From the NCBI GenBank assembly GCA_963842125.1, contig CAWJFE010000005.1, positions 2,170,001-2,234,000 of the forward strand: a stretch of DNA of 64,000 nucleotides. The letters run 5' to 3'. The notes under the pieces are model-generated. The model was not told the DNA's origin. It was given only the letters and a program-made list of their open reading frames with translations, and searched no databases. Position numbers and translations under genes: made by a program. The DNA is from CAWCWK01 sp963842125 (GTDB lineage: Bacteria; Pseudomonadota; Alphaproteobacteria; Rhizobiales; CAWCWK01). Below, piece by piece: positions 54,251 to 63,456 of the stretch; position 1 is the stretch's first letter, and every line of letters starts with the position of its first letter.

Positions 54251-55207
54251 ATGCTCCCCCTCATCGCCTACCTCGCCTTCTTCCTCACGATCGCGCTCAC
54301 CTATGCCATCATCTGTCTGGGGCTCAACGTCCAGTGGGGGCAGACGGGCGTCTTCAATGTGGGCGTCGCGGGCTTCGTACTCGTCGGCGCCTACGCCTCC
54401 GCGATCCTGACCACGCCAGCCATCGAGGGCCGCATCGGCGGCCTCGGCTGGCCGATAGCGCTCGGCTGGATCGCGGCGATGATCGTCGGCGCCGCGCTCT
54501 CACTCGCCGTCGGTTGGCTGACGATCCGATTGCGGGCTGACTATCTCGCCATTGCGACCTTCGGCTTCGCCGTCGTCGCGCAACTCGCCGCGCTCAATCT
54601 CGAGGGCGTCACGGGTGGGCCCTTCGGCATCGGCTTCATCCCGCGCCCCTTCGCCGATCTGGCCGGCCAAGGCGCCGCCTTCGGTCTCGCCAACCTCGCC
54701 CTCGTCGCCGGCCTCACGCTTGGCGTCTACCTCGTGCTGGAGCGACTGGCGAAAAGCCCCTGGGGCCGCGTGCTGCGCGCCATTCGCGAGGACGAGGCGG
54801 CCGCCCTCTCGCTCGGCAAATCGGCACTTCACTTCCGCCTCCAGGCGTTCGCGATCGGCGGCGGCGTGATGGCGCTGGCCGGCGCGGTGCAGGCGCACTT
54901 CATCGGCTTCATTGCGCCCGACAACTATCTCCCCATCCTCACCTTCCAGGTCTGGGCCATGCTCATCGTCGGCGGCTCGGGCAACATGCGGGGCGCGGTG
55001 CTGGGCGCCGTCCTCGTCTGGGGACTTTGGGCGGCGTCGGCGGCGCTCATCGAGGCGGTGGCGCCATCGGGCAGTCAGGCTCGGGCGGCGGCGTTGCAGA
55101 TCGTGATCATCGGCGTCATGCTCTGCGCCATCCTTCTCCTGCGCCCGCGCGGGCTGCTCGGCGAGCGTCGGCTCGTCTCCGGCCGATCCTCCAAGGCTTC
55201 CTCATGA
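54251..55207 (+). CDS. livM: LIV-type ABC transporter permease LivM
   Basis: The 318-residue inner-membrane protein has the LivM features: ALTYAIICLGLNVQWGQTGVFNVG (in part), RLRADYLAIATFGFA, GGPFGIGFIPRPF, the EAA-like GRVLRAIREDEAAALSLGKS and the end LLRPRGLLGERR. It forms the channel together with LivH. The ATG immediately follows the livH stop, and kynU starts within its stop codon (ATGA). Confidence 0.95.
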   Translation: MLPLIAYLAFFLTIALTYAIICLGLNVQWGQTGVFNVGVAGFVLVGAYASAILTTPAIEGRIGGLGWPIALGWIAAMIVGAALSLAVGWLTIRLRADYLAIATFGFAVVAQLAALNLEGVTGGPFGIGFIPRPFADLAGQGAAFGLANLALVAGLTLGVYLVLERLAKSPWGRVLRAIREDEAAALSLGKSALHFRLQAFAIGGGVMALAGAVQAHFIGFIAPDNYLPILTFQVWAMLIVGGSGNMRGAVLGAVLVWGLWAASAALIEAVAPSGSQARAAALQIVIIGVMLCAILLLRPRGLLGERRLVSGRSSKASS

Positions 55208-56461
55208 CCGATCAGACCCCTCTCGCCGTCACGACACGCCAGCAGGCCGAAGCGCTCGACGCCGCCGACCCGCTGGCACCGATGCGGGAGCACTTCGTGC
55301 TACGCGACGGCCTCGTCTATCTCGACGGCAACTCGCTCGGCGCCATGCCGCACAGCGCCCGCGAGCGCGTCGTCGCCTGTCTCGATGCGGAATGGGGCCG
55401 CGATCTCATCGCATCCTGGAACACCGCCGACTGGATCGGGTTGCCGCGCAAGGCGGGTGCCAAGATCGCAGCGCTCATCGGGGCGGGCGCGGACGACGTC
55501 GTCGTGACCGATTCCACGTCGGTCAACCTCTTCAAGGTCCTCGCCGCCGCGCTGGCGCTCAACCCCGGGCGCCACGTCATCGTCTCGGAGCGCGCCAACT
55601 TCCCCACCGACCTCTACATGGCCGAGGGGCTGGCCGCGCTGAAGGGCGAGGGGCATCGGCTTCACCTCGTCGACCACGACGACGAATTGCTGCCCGCCCT
55701 CACCGACGACGTCGCCGTTCTCATGCTCACGCATGTCGACTACCGCACCGGCCGGATGCTCGACATGGCGGGCATCACCGAGGCGGCGCATGCGGCCGGC
55801 ATCCTCGTCATCTGGGACCTTGCCCATTCGGCCGGCGCGCTCCCCGTCGATCTCGAAGGCGCGCGCGCCGATTTCGCGGTCGGCTGCGGCTACAAGTATC
55901 TGAATGGCGGCCCCGGCGCGCCCGGCCTTCGTCTATTGCGCGCCCAAACATCAGGCCGAGGCGGTGCAGCCGCTTTCGGGCTGGTTCGCGCACGACGCGC
56001 CCTTTGCCTTCGAGCCGGGCTTCCGACCCGCACCCGGCATCAACCGGTTCCTGACCGGCACGTCCCCCGTCCTCAGCCTCGTCGCGCTCGACACCGCGCT
56101 CGACCTCTGGGCGGAGGTCGACATGATCGCGATGCGCGACAAGTCGGTCGCGCTCTGCGACCTCTTCATCGCGCGCGTGGAGGCCACCTGCCCCGGCCTC
56201 ACCCTTGCCTCCCCGCGCGACGGCGCGGTGCGCGGCAGCCAAGTCTCGTTCCGGCACGAAGACGCCTACGCCGTCATGCAGGCCCTCATCGCGCGGGGCG
56301 TGGTGGGGGATTTCCGCGCGCCCGACATCATCCGCTTCGGCTTCACGCCGCTCTATACGCGCTATACCGATGCCTTCGACGCCGCCGCCATCCTCGCCGA
56401 CATCCTCGACACCCGCGCCTGGGACGTGCCGGAGTTCCACCAGCGGAGTGCTGTAACGTGA
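55204..56461 (+). pseudogene. kynU: Kynureninase, frameshifted by one base
   Basis: The first 240 codons are a clear kynureninase: LVYLDGNSLGAMP, ASWNTADWIGLPRKAG and the PLP-lysine segment CGYKYLNGGPGAP. The match then jumps to another frame (AFVYCAPKHQAEAVQPLSGWF) and continues to the normal end. One extra C in the C-run at about 55920-55923 explains the shift; repaired, the protein is about 418 residues. KynU cleaves kynurenine to anthranilate and alanine. It overlaps livM and kynA by four bases, so the operon design is intact. Sequence error or real loss is unresolved. Confidence 0.9.
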
Positions 56462-57303
56462 GCGATACCGAGCGCCGCGATCCGGCCGAGATGGATGGCG
56501 CCCATCTCTCGATGAAGGACGAGATGTCCTATGGCGACTATCTCGGCCTCGACACGCTCCTGACCTCGCAGCATCCGATCACGGACCACCACGACGAACC
56601 CCTCTTCATCATTCAGCATCAGACGACCGAACTCTGGCTGACGCTGATCATTCACGAGTTGCGTGCCGCCCGTGCCGCGCTACGCAGCGACGATCTCGGC
56701 CGGGCGGAGAAGATGATGGCGCGGGTGGCGCGCATCTTCCTTCAGCTCATCCAGGCCTGGGACGTGCTGGCGACGCTCACCCCGTCCGAATATCTCCAGT
56801 TCCGCGACGCGCTCGGCAAGTCGTCCGGTTTCCAGTCGCACCAGTACCGCGCGGTCGAGTTCCTTCTCGGCAACAAGAACCCCGTCATGCTCCGCCCCCA
56901 CGCCCATGCGCCGCAGAGGCTGGCCGTCCTCGAAGCGCTGATCGCCGAGCCCAGCCTCTATGACGAGGCGCAGCGCCTGCTCGATCGACGCGGTCTCGCC
57001 ATCGCGCCCGATCATCTCGGCCGAGACCTCGCCCGCCCCTACGCGGCCCACGCGGATGTCGAAGCCGCCTGGCTTACCGTCTACCGCGCGCCGGAAGAGT
57101 ACTGGGACCTCTACCAGCTCGCCGAGAAGCTCGTCGATTTCGAGCACGCCTTCCGCTCCTGGCGCTTTGCGCATGTCACGACGGTGTCCCGCATCATCGG
57201 CTTCAAGCGCGGCACGGGCGGCACGAGCGGCGTGAGCTATCTGGAGAACGTGCTGAAGATCCGGCTCTTCCCGGAATTGTGGGACGTGCGAACGGTTCTC
57301 TAA
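56458..57303 (+). CDS. kynA: Tryptophan 2,3-dioxygenase
   Basis: The 281-residue haem enzyme has the conserved IIQHQTTELWL with the active-site His, SGFQSHQYR, the proximal haem His in RFAHVTTVSRIIG and GTGGTSGVSYL near the end. It opens the indole ring of tryptophan to N-formylkynurenine. It starts at a GTG overlapping the kynU stop (GTGA). It is convergent with iorB, and the ends overlap by four bases. A formamidase gene is not in this operon. Confidence 0.96.
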   Translation: MSDTERRDPAEMDGAHLSMKDEMSYGDYLGLDTLLTSQHPITDHHDEPLFIIQHQTTELWLTLIIHELRAARAALRSDDLGRAEKMMARVARIFLQLIQAWDVLATLTPSEYLQFRDALGKSSGFQSHQYRAVEFLLGNKNPVMLRPHAHAPQRLAVLEALIAEPSLYDEAQRLLDRRGLAIAPDHLGRDLARPYAAHADVEAAWLTVYRAPEEYWDLYQLAEKLVDFEHAFRSWRFAHVTTVSRIIGFKRGTGGTSGVSYLENVLKIRLFPELWDVRTVL

Positions 57304-58922
57304 AGCGTCGCGACCGTCTTCAGCGCCCCGTCGAGCATCGCGCCCTTCTCGTCCATCAGCGCCGCTTCGCGCAGGCGGCGGAGCCAGTCGGCGCCGTCGT
57401 CGCGGGGCTCTAGGAGCGGCAAGGCGGCCAGTACGCGGTCATATTTCGACAGACCCCGCGCATGCGTGTCCGAATAGCCCTTGATGAGCCGCCGGCAGCG
57501 CAGCACCTCGACGGCTAGGTCGTACTGCGTCGGCGCGAGGCGATGGACGGTCTGGAGCCAGTCGTCGAGATGCGCCGTCTCGACGGCATGGCGCAGCAGG
57601 CGCCTGCGGTACGGGCGCAGCGACGAGACGGTGTAGAGCGCGGAGAACCAGAACACGCCGTCGGTGCGGACCCGCCGCCCCCGGCTGACGATCCGGTCGA
57701 GCGCGGCGAAGAGCTTCGGGCGCGCCTCGATCGCACGGCCGAGGCCGGCGGGAAGGCAGCCGCAGACCTCTTCCATGCGCGGATGCATGTATTCGGTCAC
57801 CTGGATCAACTGCCCATCGCGCACGCCGACCTCGCGCTTCACGCGCGCGGTGCGGGCGGCGCGGGTCTTGAGGTCGGCGACCCGGATGACATCGTCATAG
57901 GCCATCGCGTTGGCGACGTACTTGGCCGCCGTCGCCGTCAGCGCGTGAACCTTCTCGGAATCGTCGAACGCGGCCATCGCGCTCAACCGGTCGAGATAGT
58001 CGGACCCATAGGCGAGGTCCTGAAAGTCGACGACCTTGCGCAGGCCCGCTCGGGCGAGATCTCGCGCCTCCACCGGCAGGTCGCGATCGATGCGGGCCTG
58101 GAGATTGCGATAGCCGTCGATCGCGGCATCGGGACCGGTGAGATCGGTGGGCTGCGCGGACGATGCCTCGATGCCGGGCGCGTGGCTCGCCGGCAGCGGG
58201 GCTTCGACGGGGGTGAGCGCCGCCTCGGCCGCCTCGGTCGTCTCGATGATCGCGTCGGGCATCGCGCCCGTCACGGCATCGAAGCCGGCAGCGAAGGCGC
58301 GAAGGCTCGCCTCGACGCCCTTGCCGGAGCGCCGGATCGTTTCCTCATAGACCTCGCGCGGAAAGGGGAGCGCGGCCGATCCGGCGAGCGCACCGAAGAG
58401 GCTGGCCGAGATGACCGAGCCGTTGGAGACGGCGAGGGTTTCGAGATCCGCGCTGTGAAAGCGCTGGCTCGCCTGACGCGCGGCATCGAGAATGGGTGTA
58501 CTGTCGAGGATGCCGTTGCCCGGCACCGTCTTCTCGCCGACGGCGAGCGCGCGGTGGGACGAGGCGACGAGGGTGGTGCGATCGGGCGTCACGAAGCCGC
58601 GCTGAATGGCCCGCCCCGCCTCCATCAGCTCGGCCGCGAGCACGATGTCGACATCGCCCGCCGCCGGGCTGAGCGACAGGACGGGCGTTCGCGCCCCCGC
58701 ATCGGGCACCATCTCGACATAATAGATCGTCGCGCCCGTCCGCTGCGCGACCCCGGCGACGGAGGTCGCCTGCGCGTACCAGCCTTGGCTTTCCGCCAGC
58801 GCGACGACCCAGTTCGTCACCACGCCGCCGCCCTGGCCGCCGACGGCGAGGATGGCGAGCTTGACGATCCCTTGGGTGGCGTCGGGGCCGGCGGGCTTGA
58901 GGAGGGGGGTGTGGAGATTCAT
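57300..58922 (-). CDS. iorB: Indolepyruvate:ferredoxin oxidoreductase beta subunit, long form with C-terminal extra domain
   Basis: The 540-residue protein has the gamma-domain of 2-oxoacid oxidoreductases at the N terminus (LAILAVGGQGGGVVTNWVVAL in part, ATSVAGVAQRTGATIYYVEM in part, DIVLAAELMEAGRA). A long C-terminal region (about 230-540) of the DUF6537 type follows, often fused to IorB in proteobacteria. With IorA it oxidises indolepyruvate or other aryl-pyruvates to acyl-CoA with ferredoxin as acceptor. The iorA gene is upstream but separated by a 199-bp gap with an inverted repeat. Confidence 0.93.
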   Translation of the reverse strand: MNLHTPLLKPAGPDATQGIVKLAILAVGGQGGGVVTNWVVALAESQGWYAQATSVAGVAQRTGATIYYVEMVPDAGARTPVLSLSPAAGDVDIVLAAELMEAGRAIQRGFVTPDRTTLVASSHRALAVGEKTVPGNGILDSTPILDAARQASQRFHSADLETLAVSNGSVISASLFGALAGSAALPFPREVYEETIRRSGKGVEASLRAFAAGFDAVTGAMPDAIIETTEAAEAALTPVEAPLPASHAPGIEASSAQPTDLTGPDAAIDGYRNLQARIDRDLPVEARDLARAGLRKVVDFQDLAYGSDYLDRLSAMAAFDDSEKVHALTATAAKYVANAMAYDDVIRVADLKTRAARTARVKREVGVRDGQLIQVTEYMHPRMEEVCGCLPAGLGRAIEARPKLFAALDRIVSRGRRVRTDGVFWFSALYTVSSLRPYRRRLLRHAVETAHLDDWLQTVHRLAPTQYDLAVEVLRCRRLIKGYSDTHARGLSKYDRVLAALPLLEPRDDGADWLRRLREAALMDEKGAMLDGALKTVATL

Positions 58923-58969
58923 GGTCTTCGCCGAGGCATCGGGGCAGGCCGGATCTGGCGCCGGCGACC

Positions 58970-59090
58970 CCCCTCATCCCCCCTTCGGGCACCTTCTCCC
59001 CGAGGGGAGAAGGGAGGAGGTAGTCTGAGCCGGCTTGCGTCTTCGCTCTTCTCCCTTCGGGGAGAAGGCGCCGGCAGGCGGATGAGGGGG
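58970..59090. repeat. Composite inverted repeat of two hairpin units between iorA and iorB
   Basis: CCCCTCATCC at 58970-58979 is mirrored by GGATGAGGGG at 59080-59089. Inside lie two hairpins: CTTCTCCCC-GA-GGGGAGAAG (58993-59012) and CTTCTCCC-TTCG-GGGAGAAG (59048-59067). The left and right halves are inverted copies of one roughly 45-bp unit. Such units resemble the dispersed intergenic hairpin repeats of rhizobial genomes. The copy splits an operon whose genes are normally adjacent. Confidence 0.85.
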
Positions 59091-59121
59091 ATGGCAGAAC
59101 GCCGAATCGACATAACCCCCA

Positions 59122-61282
59122 TCACCCGAACACCAGCCGCCGCGCGTCCCGCCGCCGCTGCAACCAGCCGATGACGGCGTTCCGCCAGCCCGCGATGCGC
59201 ACCTCCCAGGGCTCCGGGTTGTGCACCACGTCGGCGCGGTAGAAGGACGGGCAGAGGACGGCCGCCTCGGCGACCTCGCCGCAATTGCCGCAGCCGACGC
59301 AGGACGAATCGATCGCCGCGACCGGATCGTCGCGCAAGGGATCGTCGAGCGCCTTGAGGCTAAGGGACGGGCAGCCCGAGAGCCGGATGCACGCGTGATC
59401 GCCGGTGCAGACGTCCTCGTCGACGCCGAAGCGCGGCTTGACCACGCGCTTGGCATCCCGGATCGCCTTGGCGACGATGGGCTTCTCGCGCCGCTGCTTG
59501 TTGAGCATACATTCGGACGAGGCGACGATCACCTTGGGGCCGGGCGTCTTGGTGGTCAGCGCCTCCTTCAGCGTGTCGCGCATCGTGCCCACATCGTAGG
59601 TCCGGTCGATGCGGCGGACCCAGTCGACGCCCATGCCCTTCACGGCCGTCTCGATCGGGTGATTGGTCGAGCGCGACGCATTGTCGGCGCGGGACGAGAG
59701 GATGTCCTGCCCGCCCGTCGCGGCGGTGTAGTGGTTGTCGACGATGAGGATGACGCCGTCATGCGCGTTGTAGACCGCGTTGCCGACGCCCGATGTCAGC
59801 CCGTTATGCCAGAAGCCGCCATCGCCCATGATCGCGATCGACTTCTTCTTGGCCTCGACGTTGAAGGCCGAGGCGGAAGCGGGGCCGAGGCCGTAGCCCA
59901 TCGTCGTCGCGCCGATGTCGAAGGGCGGCAGGATCGAGAAGAGGTGGCAACCGATATCGGCCGCGACATGATGCTCGCCCAACTCCGCCTCGACGAGCTT
60001 CATGGCGGCGAAGATCGGCCGCTCGGGGCATCCGGTGCAGAAGCCGGCGGGCCGCGCGGGTACGGCACCGGCGAGGTCGGGCAGTTCGATGCGCTCTCCG
60101 TCGGGCGCATTGGGCGCGCGCTCCGAGCCCGGCAGCAAATCCGCCGCATGGTCCTTGAGGAACGCCGTGATGCCGGCGAGCATGACGGCGCCGGTATACT
60201 CGCCGGCTACCGGGAAGGGCCCGTGCGCGGCATCCTTGCCGATCAGCTTGGTCGATGCGCCGGCCTTGTGGAGCATGGAGCCCAGCGCCTGCGCGATATA
60301 GTCGGGCTGCCCCTCCTCCACGACGAGCACCGCGCCCTTGCCCTCGCAGAACTCTAGGAACTCGTCGTCGATCAGCGGATAGGTGACGTTGAGGCAATAG
60401 ATCGGCACGTCGCGTCTCGCCGTAGAGATCGGCCAGCCCGAGACGCTGCAGCGCCCGCATGACCCCATTATACATGCCGCCCTGGCAGACGATGCCGATG
60501 GGGGCCGCGGCTGGCCCGAACGTCTCGTTCAGTCCGCGCTCGCGGATGAACCGAACCGCGGCCGGCCAGCGCTTCTCGATCTTCTCGTGCTCGTGGAGGA
60601 AGGAGGCGGGCGGCAGGACGATGCGGTTGGTGTCGCGGCGCGGGTTCTCCAGCGCCTCCTTCACCGTCATCTCGGGGCGCATATTGTCCTTGGCCGTGAA
60701 GCGTCCGTGCATGTGGCAGGAGCGGATGCGCACTTCGAGCATGACGGGCGTGTTGGAGGCCTCGGACAGCTCGAACCCGTCCTCGACCGCCTTCACGATG
60801 GCCGGCAGGTTGGGGCGCGGATCGAGGAGCCAGACCTGGCTCTTCATCGCGAAGGCATGGCTGCGCTCCTGCATGATCGAGGAGCCTTCGCCATAGTCCT
60901 CGCCGACGATCATGAGGGCGCCGCCGGTTACGCCGCCCGAGGCGAGGTTGGCGATGGCATCCGACGCGACATTGGTGCCGACGGTCGACTTCCATGCCAC
61001 GGCGCCCCGGATCGGATAGTGCACCGAGGCCGCCAGCATGGCGCCCGCCGTCGCCTCGGAGGCCGAGCCCTCCAGGTGGACGCCGAGATCCTTCATGATG
61101 TCCTCGGCATCCATCAGGACGTCCATGATGTGGCTGATGGGCGAGCCCTGATAGCCGCCGACATAGCCGACGCCGCATTGGAGGAGCGCCTTGGTGATGG
61201 CGAGAATGCCTTCGCCGCGAAACTCCTCGCCCTCACCGATACGGAGCTGCTCGACCTCTTTGGCGAAGGACCGCTCGGCCAT
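59122..61282 (-). pseudogene. iorA: Indolepyruvate:ferredoxin oxidoreductase alpha subunit, frameshifted by one base
   Basis: The N-terminal part (61282 to about 60415) has GVGYVGGYQGSPISH, HLEGSASEATAGAMLAASVH (in part) and AWKSTVGTNVASDAI, matching IorA. The match then moves frame to PIYCLNVTYPLIDDE and runs to the end. The C-terminal part has the TPP site (MGDGGFWHNGLTSG), FCTGCPERP and two ferredoxin-type cysteine clusters (CTGDHACIRLSGC, SSCVGCGNCGE). One extra base near 60412-60414 explains the shift; repaired, the protein is about 719 residues. Without repair no functional enzyme is made. Confidence 0.9.
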
Positions 61283-61352
61283 GGTGTTCCTCGGACGATC
61301 TATTCATTTGCATGGAATTGACGTCGACCCTGCCACGAAGCCGGGCACGCCG

Positions 61353-61869
61353 TCAAAGGTCGTGATGGCGAATATTGGCGAGAATCTTATGGAGCGTGCC
61401 CGTGAACTGGCGATGTTCCTCGGGCGGGATGCCGCGAAAGAGCGACGTATAGAGTGCATGCATCTCCGGCCAGAAGGCGGCGAAAGGTCTCGCGGCCCTT
61501 CTCCGTCAGGTGTATCTCGCGCACCCGCCCGTCCTCGGCGCGCATCCGGCGGCGAATGAGGCCTTGCTCCTCCATCGCATCGAGGTTGCGGCTCAAGGTC
61601 GACTGCTCGGTGACGGCGTAGACCGAGAGCTCGTTGATCGTCAGCCCGGGCGCGACGGAGAGGACCGCGAGCGCCCGCATCCGGGCCGTGGTGAGGTCGT
61701 GCGCCTTCACGACCTCGGCCATATCGGCATTCCAGCGGGCCGAGATGCGGTTGAGAAGGTAGGGGTCGAACTGGTTGAGCCCGATTTCGCCCATGCTCGG
61801 TCGGCGACCGGGCGGGACGGTGGGGTGGGACGCCTCGTCGATCGGCCGAAGGCTCACGGGCGCCGCCAT
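61353..61869 (-). pseudogene. MarR-family transcriptional regulator, frameshifted near the C terminus
   Basis: The N-terminal 130 residues form a MarR winged helix: LNRISARWNADMAEVVKAHDL (in part), PGLTINELSVYAVTEQSTLSRNL (in part) and AEDGRVREIHLTEKGRETFRRL. After FRRL the frame reads an unrelated tail, while another frame gives the expected helix WPEMHALYTSLFRGIPPEEH and ends at a TGA at 61353-61355. One extra C near 61475 explains it. I chose the ATG at 61869, coupled to the FAD gene stop (TGATG); 61794 is an alternative. It probably regulates iorAB, 70 bp downstream. Confidence 0.83.
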
Positions 61870-63446
61870 CACGCGATCGCGTTGGCGGCGAGGAAGCCGG
61901 AGCCGCCGGCGAGGCCCGGCCCCGGATGGGTGGAGGCGCCGATATGGAAGAGGCCCGGCACGTGCGTCGCGTGGTTGACCGAATGGGCGAAAGGGCGCCA
62001 GAGGAAGAACTGGTCGATGCCGCAATAGCCCCCATAGGGATCGCCGCCGACGAGGTTGACATTGAGCGCTTCGAGGTCGGCGGGCGACTGGCTGACGCGT
62101 TTCAGCACGGTCTCTCCGAAGCCCGGCACATGCGCCTCGATCATGGCCTCGACGCGATCGGCGAATGCCTCGCGCAGATCGTCCGTCCATAGCCCGTCCT
62201 CTGGCACGGCGATGGTTCCGGCGGCGTCACCCTTGATGGTGCGCGGTGCTTCCGGCAACTGGATCCAGAGGAGCCCCTTCCCCTCCGGCGCGCGGGAGGG
62301 ATCGGCGGCGAGCGGCTGGCCGACGCAGACCGTCGGCGTCTCGGGCAGCATGCCGCGCTCGGCCTCGTTGCTGGCTTTGGAGACGGCGTCGACACCGCCC
62401 GTGAGGTGAAGGAGTTGCACATTGGCGAGGCGCGCGTCCGGCCAGTCCACGGGATGCGACAGCGCATAGTGGATCTGCATGTTGCCCTTGCCATAGCGAT
62501 AGGTTCGCGTGGCCTCCGAGACCTCGTCGGGGATGGGCGTGCCCTCCAAGAGCCGTCCATAGAGCTGATTGGGCGTGACGGAGCAGATGACGCCTTTGGC
62601 GGCCGCGATCGTCTTGCCGCCCGCCAGACGAACGCCTCTTGCGCGGCCGTTCTCCGTCGCGACGGCTTCGACGTCGGCGCCGATGCGGACCGTGCCGCCC
62701 TGCTCCTCGATCAGGCGCTGGAAGGCTTCCGTGATACGCCCCGCGCCGCCGGTGACGACGGGCGCGCCGGCCGCCTCCAGGGCGAAGGCGATGACGCGGC
62801 CCATCTGGCCGGAAAAGGCCGACTCCGGCCCGAGGCCGGCATGGAGCCCCCAGGGCGCATGGAGGGCGCGAATCTCGTCGCTGCCATAGCCCGTCTCCAG
62901 CCAGGACCTGGCGTGACCGAGCATCTGGCCCAACTCGGTCGCAAAACCGCGCAGACCTTTCTTCCAGGCGTGCCGGGCGACGAGCTTTGCCGTCTGCCGC
63001 GACCAGAGCCCGCCGCCGAGGAGCCCGAAGAGGAGTTCGGCGTTGCCCTCGACCGCCCCGACATCCAAGGCGTGCCGCGCGCCGTCGCCCGCGTGGAGTG
63101 CATCGAAGGCGGCGACGTTGGCGGCGCGGTCGGTGCGCAGGATGGCGCTGCGCCCGTCCGGCATCAACGCACCCGTCGGCGCGTCGGTCTGCGAGAAGGC
63201 GAGGCCATGCCGGGCGAGATCGTCGCCCAGCGCCGCATAGGCCGGCGACGTGACGAAGAGGACGAAGGTCGCTGCCATCACGTCGTGGACGAAGCCGGGC
63301 TCGGTGATCGCGTCCGAGCGGATGCAGCCGCCGATCCGGTCGGACCGCTCGAGCACCAGCACCCGGCGCCCGCGTTTGCCCAGCATCGCCGCGCAGACGA
63401 GGGCATTGATGCCGGAGCCGACGATGATGTGGTCGTAGGAGGCCAA
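61869..63446 (-). CDS. FAD-dependent oxidoreductase, phytoene-desaturase-like
   Basis: The 525-residue protein has the N-terminal dinucleotide fold HIIVGSGINALVCAAMLGKRG (in part) with VLVLERSDRIGGCIR, and the C-terminal flavin-contact segment FHIGASTHPGPGLAGGSGFLAA. These match the CrtI/phytoene-desaturase-like group (often annotated only as NAD(P)/FAD oxidoreductases). There are no carotenoid genes nearby; in this place an aromatic or amine substrate is more likely, as inference. It is coupled to the marR gene by TGATG and lies ten bases after the cyclase-family gene. Confidence 0.88.
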   Translation of the reverse strand: MASYDHIIVGSGINALVCAAMLGKRGRRVLVLERSDRIGGCIRSDAITEPGFVHDVMAATFVLFVTSPAYAALGDDLARHGLAFSQTDAPTGALMPDGRSAILRTDRAANVAAFDALHAGDGARHALDVGAVEGNAELLFGLLGGGLWSRQTAKLVARHAWKKGLRGFATELGQMLGHARSWLETGYGSDEIRALHAPWGLHAGLGPESAFSGQMGRVIAFALEAAGAPVVTGGAGRITEAFQRLIEEQGGTVRIGADVEAVATENGRARGVRLAGGKTIAAAKGVICSVTPNQLYGRLLEGTPIPDEVSEATRTYRYGKGNMQIHYALSHPVDWPDARLANVQLLHLTGGVDAVSKASNEAERGMLPETPTVCVGQPLAADPSRAPEGKGLLWIQLPEAPRTIKGDAAGTIAVPEDGLWTDDLREAFADRVEAMIEAHVPGFGETVLKRVSQSPADLEALNVNLVGGDPYGGYCGIDQFFLWRPFAHSVNHATHVPGLFHIGASTHPGPGLAGGSGFLAANAIA

Positions 63447-63456
63447 GCTCCCTGGC

